Assembly (NCBI RefSeq): GCF_031143425.1
Contig: NC_090437.1
Location: 1,174,688,863 to 1,174,752,862, forward strand
DNA from: Pleurodeles waltl
Taxonomy: Eukaryota > Chordata > Amphibia > Caudata > Salamandridae
Length of the DNA: 64,000 bases
Direction: 5' to 3'
Under the pieces are notes generated by a model that did no database searches, had not been told where the DNA came from, and was given only the letters and a program-made list of their open reading frames with translations. How positions within the stretch are numbered: the first letter of the stretch is position 1; each line of letters opens with the position of its first letter. Both the position numbers and the translations under genes were made by a program. Shown piece after piece: positions 56,471 through 64,000 of the stretch.

Positions 56471-57190
56471 CTGTAAATGTGAATCACAGTTATTGCCATG
56501 TAATAATTGAGAATGCAGCAAATGCTTTGAAATTATGCCCTGAAACCTTACTCATCAGATCGTAAAACAACATGTTACTGCTATCGGGTCTGACTTACTC
56601 TCTTTTTTAGAAGAAGGCACTCACTCTTCCTCCCATCTTAATGGAACAATTTTCCAAACAGCATTGACTGACAAGAGGACATAGCAAAGATTTATGTGAG
56701 GATTCATCACAAAATGTCAAATGAGAGAATCCATTCTTAAACTACATTACAGAAAGAGACAATTACAGACGGCATGAAAAGTGTCCTGGATGGCAGCCCT
56801 TCACGTTTGCTTGTTAGAGATATCTACTATGCTACATAGAATGACACATTGGATAAGCCATTGTTACAAAAGCAGATATTTGCTATTTCTGTAATAATGT
56901 ATGCACAAATGGTGCACTAAAGTCAGTTGAACTGTACTGTATGTCAGTACATTCTACACTATACATTTTGCAATGTCCTTGAGCAAGACATTGTTTCTTA
57001 TGCAGTCATTGTACATTTTAAAAGTTCTCTATTATCCAGATAATAAATTGTAAAGAAAACAAGGAGGATGATCTATGGATTGCAGTGGAAATCTAAAATG
57101 ACTTTGTTATTCCAATGAGAACTTAACTTAAAAAGGAAAGGGCAAGAGGCAAAACAGGAAAAAGTTTGTTTAATTAAACATTATGGCCAG
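56471..57190. other. Probable acox3 intron, no feature recognised
   Basis: AT-rich sequence up to the truncated left edge of Harbinger D. I looked for a further acox3 exon and saw none. Confidence 0.4.
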
Positions 57191-57208
57191 AAGAGCTGTT
57201 TCTCTCTG

Positions 57209-57620
57209 CTGGGGAGTGCAAGGCCACAGTCTCTGGAGTGGGTGACTTACCCACTGCTTCTGGAGGGGGCTCCATGGCCATTTCTCTGTGCTGGGGAGTG
57301 CAAGGTCACAGTCTCTGGAGTGGGTGACTTTCCCAATGGTTCTGGAGGGGGCTCCATGCCCATTTCTCTTTGCTGGGGAGTGCAAGGTAACAGTCTCTGG
57401 AGTGGGTGACTTTCCCAATGGTTCTGGAGGGGGCTCCATGCCCATTTCTCTTTGCTGGGGAGTGCAAGGCCACAGTCTATGAAGTGGGTGACTTTCCCAC
57501 TGCTTCTAGAGGGGGCTCCATGCCCATTATCCTTTTCTGGGGAGTGCAAGGTCACAGTCTCTCAGGTGGGGAACATGCCCACTGCTTTTGGAGGGGGCCC
57601 TTGTACAGCAGTCCCTGAAG
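57209..57620. repeat. 82-bp minisatellite, 5 copies (copy D)
   Basis: CTGGGGAGTGCAAGG starts at 57209, 57291, 57373, 57455 and 57537, an exact 82-bp period. It shares the CTGGGGAGTGCAARGCCACA core of the 64-bp units in B and C, joined to a TTCTGGAGGGGGCTCCATG block related to the 74-bp unit of C. Confidence 0.95.
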
Positions 57621-57626
57621 GGTGGC

Positions 57627-60470
57627 CTACATGGCTTCCACTGGTGGTGAGGGCTGCACTGTGTCATCTGGAGGTGAGGGCTGCACCGTGTCAGCAGGAG
57701 AAGGTGCCTCCAGGGCAGCCTCTGCTGGAGGTGAGGGCTGCACTGTCTCAGCAGGTGAAGGTGCCTCCTGGGCAGCCTCTGCAGGAGGAGTAGGCTGCAC
57801 TTCCCGAGCTGGCGGTGAGGGCCCCGTGACCACTGGTGGTGGTTGTGGTGTCACCCTGACAGCTTCTGCTGAAGGTGAGGATTGCACTGTGTCAGCAGGT
57901 GAAGGTCCCTCCTGGGCAGCCTCTGCTGGAGGTGAGGGCTGCACTGTTTCAGCAGGTGAAGGTACTTCCTGGGCAGCCTCTGCGGGAGGAGTGGTGTGCA
58001 CTTCCTCAGCTGGCAGTGAGGGCCCCGTGACCACTGTTAGTGGTGGTGTCACCCTGACAGGCTCCCCTGGAGTCGAGGGCTTCTTCCCCTTCTTGGCAGG
58101 AGGTGTTGGGTCCTTACCCTTCCTGGCAGGGGTTGAGGGATTTTTCCCCTTCATGGCAGGAGGAGCGTGCTCCTTCTCCTTCATGTAAGGAGGTGTGGGT
58201 TCCTTAACCATGCTGGCTGGTGGAGTGGGATCCTTCACTGACTTGCTACCACGACTAGGTGGTGCCACCACTCTCCGCGTGGACTGTTTGGCTGAGGTGC
58301 TGGACTGGGTCATTGGGACCTTGCTGTTATGGGCAGGACGGGGGTGGGGGGGAGGGAGGAGGTCAAGTTGGGCAAGGAAAAGCTTCTTAGGGACGATGGG
58401 GCGGGATGAGGGAGGAGGGATGGGAGTGGAGGTTGAGGGAGTGGTTGTTGAAGGTGTAAGTCTTCTGGACTTGGGTGCAGGTGCATGGGCAGTGTGCTGA
58501 TGTGAAGTGGATGGCTGTTGGGTGTCTGAGTGCTTGCGTTTGTGTCCTTTAGGAGGGGGGACAGACAGGGTGCGAGAGGACACAGGGGAAGCATGGATGG
58601 ATGTAGTGGAGGTGTCTGCTAGTGAGGTGTGTATGCTGCTTGGTGTGGTGATGCTGGTGGTGGATGTTGATGCAGTGCATGCAGGTGTGAGTGTGGACGT
58701 GACTGTGAGGGAGGTGGAGGAGGAGGGGGAGACGGTGGAGGCAGTGGATGTGGTTGTGTCTGCAACTGCCTGGTGTTTGCGTGAGTGCTTGTGGGATGAA
58801 GTGTGGTGCCTGTGTTTGACTGAGCCACTCGTGTGTTGTCTTGTGTGCATGCTCATCTGTATGTGTGCATGGGATGGGTTAGGGTTGAGGAGACTGGGAC
58901 TGGGAAGTGGTAATTGGAGGAGGGACAGTAGGAACAGGTACAATGGCTGTAATCAGAGAGGAGACCAGAATCTGAATCGATCTCTGTTGGGCCACCAATC
59001 CACTGTGGATGCCCTCCAGGATTGCATTGCATTGCTGCATCTGGGATGCCAGCCCCTGGATGGCATTTACAATGGTTGACTGCCCTACAGAGATGGATCT
59101 CAGGAGGTCAATAGCCTCCTCACTTAGGGCAGCAGGGCTCACTGGGGGCAGCGCCTGAGGTGCCTGGGGTGAAGGAGATGCCCACCCTCCTGGGTGAGCA
59201 AGCACGGCCAACTCGCTGAGGGGCTACGGGAGGGTGGTGCTGGTACGGGGGTGCGGCTCTACCTGCAGCTGGGGTAGTCACAGAGGTGCCCGCCACCGCC
59301 AAGAAGCTTCCATTGGAGGAGGTATCTGAGTTTGTGTTGTCGCTTCCTGTCTCTGCCATGATGCTCTCCTCACCCTCCGTCCCACTGGTTCCCTCGGCAT
59401 CAGTAGACTCTGCCTCCAGGGTCCTGTGAGATGCAGCTCCCTCTGTCACCGGTACCCCTGCTCCTCCGGTAGATGATGCTAATGCACACATGGACAGGAT
59501 GACAGAAGAAAAAAAGGGGGGGGGGGAGAGAAAGGAAACACTGGGTCAATTACTGCACCAACATCACAGTAGGCATACACAGCACCGTTACACACAGGGA
59601 TCAGGATTGAGCATTCTGCATTGCACTGCCAGTGATTTGGCTAGATGCCACGGCAAGATGAGGACCACACACCCCTCCTGGTACAGAGAAAGCCCTGACT
59701 GACATGGAATGCTAAGAAGCTAGGTTATCTGCATTTGCCATACACCCATTACCCTTGAGCTGGATCACGCTGCAATGTCTGACCTGGCATTAAGGGGCAC
59801 CCACTAAGTCACACCCACCACCCGGATCCCATGCCACCTACCAATTATTGTAGTAATGCCCACTTTACTCACCCCCTTGTGGCTGCTGTTATGCCCTCAA
59901 GCACCCATCAGCTCTGGGTAGGCCACTGCCAGTATGCAGGCCATCAGTGGGGTCAGGTTCCAACGGGCACCCCTTCCTCGTTGGGAGGCCATCCCCAGCT
60001 GGGCCTTTGTGGTCTTCCGTGCCCAGCGTCTCAGGTCCTCCCACTGTTTCTGACAGTGGGTGCTCTGTCTGCCATAGACCTCGAGGGTCCGCGCGTCCTT
60101 GGCGATGGTACTCCATAATCCCTTCTTTTGATGGGCACTGACCTGCAGAGGTAATACAGACAGGGGGACACCATTAACCATACAATCCAGCCTGCCACAC
60201 ATATGGCCCACCAGTCCCGTTTCCATCACCATTGGCACACACATCGCCCGGCGCACACCATGTACACCACCACAAGACACCCCCCCGATGACACGATGCT
60301 TGCACACACATCTCCATGCATCCTTCACACATGCATCGTACCCAAGGTGTACTCACCTGTTGGTCTGGAGGACCATACAGCAGTCCGTACTGGGGTAGGA
60401 CCCCATCCACCAATCGCTCCAACTCCTCTGCAGTGAAGGCAGGGGCCCTTTCCCTTGTCACACGGGCCAT
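57627..60470 (-). pseudogene. Harbinger gene 3: second Myb/SANT-like protein (copy D)
   Basis: Exon 1 is 60470-60357 (38 codons, MARVTRERAPAFTAEELERL), open. Exon 2 is 60142-59873, 270 bp and so one base short of A and B. It encodes HQKKGLWSTIAKDARTLEVY and QWEDLRRWARKTTKAQLGMA, and its tail is shifted. Exon 3 starts at 59478. The first part reads SGTEGEESIMAETG and RRVGISFTPGT; a frameshift near 59130 leads to the helical segment ISVGQSTIVNAIQGLASQMQ. A further frame of 438 codons (58943-57627) holds a Ser/Thr/His-rich stretch, KKLFLAQLDLLPPP, basic KGKDPTPPA repeats and Pro/Glu-rich AEAAQEGPSPAETVQPSPP repeats. Confidence 0.75.
57640..58035. repeat. In-frame minisatellite encoding Pro/Ser/Glu-rich repeats (copy D)
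   Basis: Imperfect units containing GGTGAGGGCTGCACTGT and CAGCAGGTGAAGGTGCCTCC recur. On the minus strand they keep the gene 3 frame open and encode PSPPAEAAQE-type repeats. The equivalent positions in B and C hold unrelated 30-bp arrays. Confidence 0.8.
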
Positions 60471-60922
60471 GGTAGGTTCCAGACACAGGTCACTGCAGCA
60501 CACAACAGTGTAGGTGTTCTCCTGTTGAAGGTCAGGAAACAAGTGAGGAATCTGATGGAAAATGGCAGTCACGCCCGCGGAGGTGTACACGGTCCCCACC
60601 GGTGCTGATCCCCACTGGCCACTATACTCCATAGAGCCCCATATTATCCAATGAGGAATTGCACGGCGGTGCAAGACCGCCTTCCGCCATGACGCCCAAC
60701 ATCAGAGGAGTTACCTCACTTCCACCTGTCCCTAGATACAGGACAGGCGGTCGCCATTTCATGGTGGTGGACAACGATCATATCAACCTTAACTGCGTCA
60801 CAGCCTAGATTAGCACATACCTCACCATTCTCACTGTCCCATCAGATAAATGCACTATGTACAGTGAGGTTGTGGTTCCATTGTTCAAATTGTGACAGCC
60901 TACTCACTCTTGTGCCCCTTAG

Positions 60923-62061
60923 ATACCTACCGCTGCGGATGAATAGGAGGAGGAGACAAACCCTGTGTACAGACCCCTTGTGGACTTGGCTACACTGGAG
61001 GACAGGCACATTATACTCACCTATAGACTGGGCAGGGCCATAATCACAGAGCTGTGTGCCCAATTGGAGCCTGACTTGATATCTGCTATCCGTCATCCGA
61101 CTGGGATCCCCCCTCCTGTGCAAGTGCTATCAGTGCTCCATTTCCTGGCAACTGGTTCTTTCTGGTGACATTGGGCTTGGCAGCAGGAATGTCACAGCCA
61201 ATGTTTTCATTTGTGCTGGCAAGAGGTTTGTATGCCCTGGTGAAACACATGTGCAGCTACAAAGCTTCCCCCCCAGGTGGAAGATTTGGCCACTGTGAAG
61301 GCCGGATTCTATGCAATGGGACATATCCCCAATATTGTTGGGGCGACTGACGGGACACATATTGCGTTAGTCCCCCCACACCAGAATGAACAGGTGTTCA
61401 GGAATCGGAAGAGTTTCCACTCACTAAATGTGCAAATAGTGTGCCTGGCGGACCAGTACATCTCCCACGTCACCGCTAAGTATCCTGGCCGGTGCATGAC
61501 AACTTTGTCCTAAGGAATGGAAGCATCCCAAATGTGATGGCCCAACTACAGAGGCACAGGGTGTGGCTCATAGGTGAGCCTTGGTCCCCACCCACTGTAT
61601 GTTACTGTATGCCTTCAGGTGTCATCCCCATAGCATTGTGTGAGGCTAAATGTTGTCCGTCAATACTTGCAGGTGACTCTGGCTACCCAAACCTATTGTG
61701 GCTGCTGACCCCTTTGAGGAATGCCAGGACAGGGGCTGAGGAACATTATAATGAGGCACATGGGCGAACCAGAAGGTTCATCGAGAGGACCTTCGGGCTC
61801 CTGAAGGCCAGGTTCAGGTGCCTCCATCTGACAGGTGGATCCCTGTGCTACTCACCCGGGAAGGTCTGCCAGATAGTAGTGGCATGCTCCATGTTGCACA
61901 ACCTGGCTCTCAGACGGCATGTACCTTTTCTGAAGGAGGAGAAGACTGGAGATGCCCCTGTGGCAGCAGTGGACCCTGAGGACAGTGAAGATGAGGAGAC
62001 AGAGGATGAGGATGAGGATGAGGACAACCGAACATCAGTTATACGTCAATGCTTCCAATGA
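60923..62061 (+). pseudogene. HARBI1-like Harbinger transposase (copy D)
   Basis: Exon 2 (60923-61573) and exon 3 (61673-62061) are separated by the same 99-bp intron. Exon 1 is absent through truncation of the element. Landmarks are VYRPLVDLATLEDRH, GATDGTHIAL (first Asp kept), a CMTTLS stretch where VHDN is frameshifted near 61488, SGYPNLLWLLTP and IERTFG. The tail is very acidic (DEDEDEDN). A frameshift lies near 61164 and other indels are present. It cannot be expressed normally. Confidence 0.8.
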
Positions 62062-62529
62062 CACGCTAGAGCGACAGTGCAACTGACCATTCCTCTGACT
62101 AGTGATGTTTTCTGTGTGGCATGATGGCATTAACTTCCATTGCATCTCAACTTACTGTCACCTATGGCTTGTAATTTTACAGATGTTGGTGAGATAACAA
62201 CTGTGTACTGATGTGATGACTACAGAAAGGCTACAGCTCATTATTTCTATGCTCTCACAGTGTTCATATCATTTGCACTAGATGAGACTGTTTCCATAAA
62301 TGTACATTTTCAACACATAAAATACTAGTAGTCAAGTTGTATTCTAGTGCTATGAAATTGAGGGAAAAGTGCAGTGGAATGGGGTGATGACAGAGGAAAG
62401 TCCAGGGTATTGTTCCAGTCTGTTTGTAGCACAGGCCCAGTGTCCAAGGGGCCATAGGAAGGGGAGCAAAGGCAGTTCACAGTGGACAAGGTGACCGTGT
62501 GGGACAGAAGGGGGGCAATCAGGAGAGTC

Positions 62530-63745
62530 TCATTTCCTGGCGGTGGTGTTGGCAAGTGTCTCTGGCTTCTGTCTGGGTCGCAGGGAACGTTTGCAGGGTG
62601 GTTCACCTTCTGCAGGGTGAGGGGTACTAGTGGTCTGTGGTTCCTGTGTCGGGGCCTCCTGCCCACTAGCTGCAGCAGAAGTGGAAAGCTGGTCAATGGA
62701 CTGGCTAGTGGTAGGGGCCCACTGGTGTGCTGTTGCTTCCCTCATAATGCTGGCCATGTCTGCCAGCACCCCCGATATGGAGATCAAGGTGATGTTGATG
62801 GCTTGCAAGTCCTCCCTGATTCCCTGATACTGTTCCTCCTGCAGCCACCTGTTCTCCTGCACATTTACAAGGACCTGGCCCATTGTGTCCTGGGAATGTT
62901 GGTAGGCTCCTAGGATCTTGGTGAGTGCCTCCTGGAGAGTCGGTTCCGTTGGGCCTGTCCTCCCCCTGACGCACAGAGGTCCTCCCAGTGTCCCTTTAGC
63001 CCTGTGCCTGTGTCCTCTGAACGGTGTGACCACTGCCACTGATCCCAGGTCCTTGATTGTCTTGGGGGCGAGGTGTGGACTAGGGTCCCTGTACAGGTGG
63101 GCACACTGTTGATTGACGTGTCCTGGGGACAGAGGAGTGGTTACGCTGGGTGGGTGCTGTGGTGTTGGATACTGATGGGGGAGGCTCTGTGGTGGACTGT
63201 GAGTGGGCTGGGATGACCGACTGCCCAGTGGTCCCTGATGGGCCAGGTTGTTGGTCCAGATCCTGAAGTCCAGAATTACTGTCATCACTGGGGGCATCTT
63301 CTGTTGGGGGGCTGGATAGTCGTGGCACCTCCTCTCCACTGACATTGGCTCGGGCACCTGTGGGGATGTAAGTGATGTATTATGCTTCATGTCTGTGACA
63401 TATTGTACATCCCTGGCTTTCCCTCTATCGTTGCTGTTGCCCTGCCACCTTTGTTTGTGTATGGTGATGTATTGTGGGATTGTTAGTTTCCCTATTCTGT
63501 GTATGCTTTAGTGATTGGTGTCCATGCAGGACTGGGAGGGCTGTCCATGCATTAGTTTGACATGCAGGATTTGGCACTGAGGTTAGTCATATGTGTAGGT
63601 GCAGTGTGTGGGATGGAGTGGAGTGATGGGAGTGAGGGTGAGGGGTTGTGATGGCATGCAGGTATGGGGGGTGATAAGTAGTAAATCTTGACTCAGCAGT
63701 GTCCAGTCCTCCGGCTACTCCAGCAAGTCCAGCAAGAATATTCGC
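62530..63745 (-). pseudogene. Harbinger gene 1 (copy D), DNA-binding exon mostly deleted
   Basis: Exon 2 is 63357-62530 (acceptor CCACAG). It begins in phase with EEVPRLSSPPTEDAPSDDSN, stops near 63080 and continues in a shifted frame that is open to the TGA at 62530. That frame contains LQEALTKILGAYQHSQDTMG, LQEEQYQGIREDLQAI and the basic tail RSLRPRQKPE. Of exon 1 only the last codons remain (LAGLAGVAGGLD, 63700-63745). They are joined directly to terminal sequence, so the Myb/SANT-like domain and start codon are gone. Confidence 0.75.
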
Positions 63746-63818
63746 CACCGCGGAGGTATGTTGGGGTCCGTCATTGTGGCGGTAAGCTGGATTCACCACC
63801 AATGTCATAATGAGAGCC

Positions 63819-64000
63819 TTAATCTCTGTTCCCTGCATGTGTGCAGGGGACAGAGATGAAAGCTTTGCTTTTTGAAAGCGGGACCTGCTTGACAGCCGGG
63901 ACGACTAATCCTGGCAGTGCTGGCAGTCCAACAGCGGCACAACCGCTGCGGTCCTAATGTGGCGTGCGAACCACGCATTTGGTGGCAGTCTGTACGCCAC
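63819..64000. other. Right flank of Harbinger D with a hairpin
   Basis: 63822-63837 pairs with 63842-63857 (16-bp stem, one mismatch, 4-base loop) right beside the target duplication. The remaining sequence is GC-richer and unassigned. Confidence 0.5.

Larger units (their letters stand above)
57195..63818 (-). mobile_element. PIF/Harbinger DNA transposon copy D, left-truncated
   Basis: The right end, inverted, is GGCTCTCATTATGACATTGG followed by TTA (63819-63821). On the left, homology begins in the minisatellite at about 57195. The GGCGGT-rich terminus and transposase exon 1 are missing, so the left boundary is a truncation and no matching duplication can be shown. An internal deletion also removed most of gene 1 exon 1. 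D is the most diverged of the four copies. Confidence 0.8.

Overview
The window looks like a piece of a very large amphibian genome, most likely a salamander or newt. The support is the transposon content: four near-full-length PIF/Harbinger elements, DIRS-family reverse transcriptase remnants, L2-type LINEs with a tRNA-derived SINE that shares their tail, and long AT-rich introns. Pleurodeles waltl is known for a Harbinger expansion and would fit, but the species is inferred. Unique coding sequence amounts to three short exons.

Host gene. On the minus strand lie the last three coding exons of acox3 (peroxisomal acyl-CoA oxidase 3): 56403-56470, 48580-48666 and 28812-28931. Phases agree, splice sites are canonical, and the C-terminus is Ser-Arg-Met, a peroxisomal targeting signal. 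The two introns between them are 7.7 kb and 19.6 kb. The larger one holds a complete Harbinger element (C) and a LINE. The earlier exons of the gene should lie beyond the right edge of the window.

Harbinger elements. A (5254-12479), B (15696-24998), C (33130-41905) and D (about 57195-63818) share one layout; A runs in one direction and B, C and D in the other. Each has three genes. Gene 1 encodes a Myb/SANT-like DNA-binding protein. The transposase is a HARBI1-like DDE nuclease. Gene 3 encodes a second, different Myb/SANT-like protein with a long Ser/Thr/Pro-rich tail. Gene 1 converges on the transposase. Gene 3 sits on the opposite strand inside the first intron of the transposase gene, whose 83-bp first exon is at the far end of the element. 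A, B and C have matching 3-bp target duplications (AAT, AAA, TAA). All copies carry frameshifts or stops, so none appears able to make a full set of proteins. Copy B has cleanly lost a 99-bp transposase intron that the other three keep. The last exon of gene 3 carries different minisatellites in each copy.

Layout. 1-3200 is AT-rich with no gene seen. 3200-5011 is a DIRS remnant. 5254-12479 is Harbinger A. 12809-13411 is a short element with inverted termini and a hairpin. 14449-15426 is a non-autonomous Harbinger relative (E). 15433-27275 is a head-to-head pair of LTR-like repeats, one of which was invaded by Harbinger B, which was itself invaded by a SINE. 28812-56470 is acox3 with Harbinger C, a 5'-truncated L2-type LINE (44500-46128), a TCCAN-type tandem repeat (47120-47600), a full-length 2.2-kb LTR-like repeat (50186-52431) and decayed LINE pieces. 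57195-63818 is Harbinger D.
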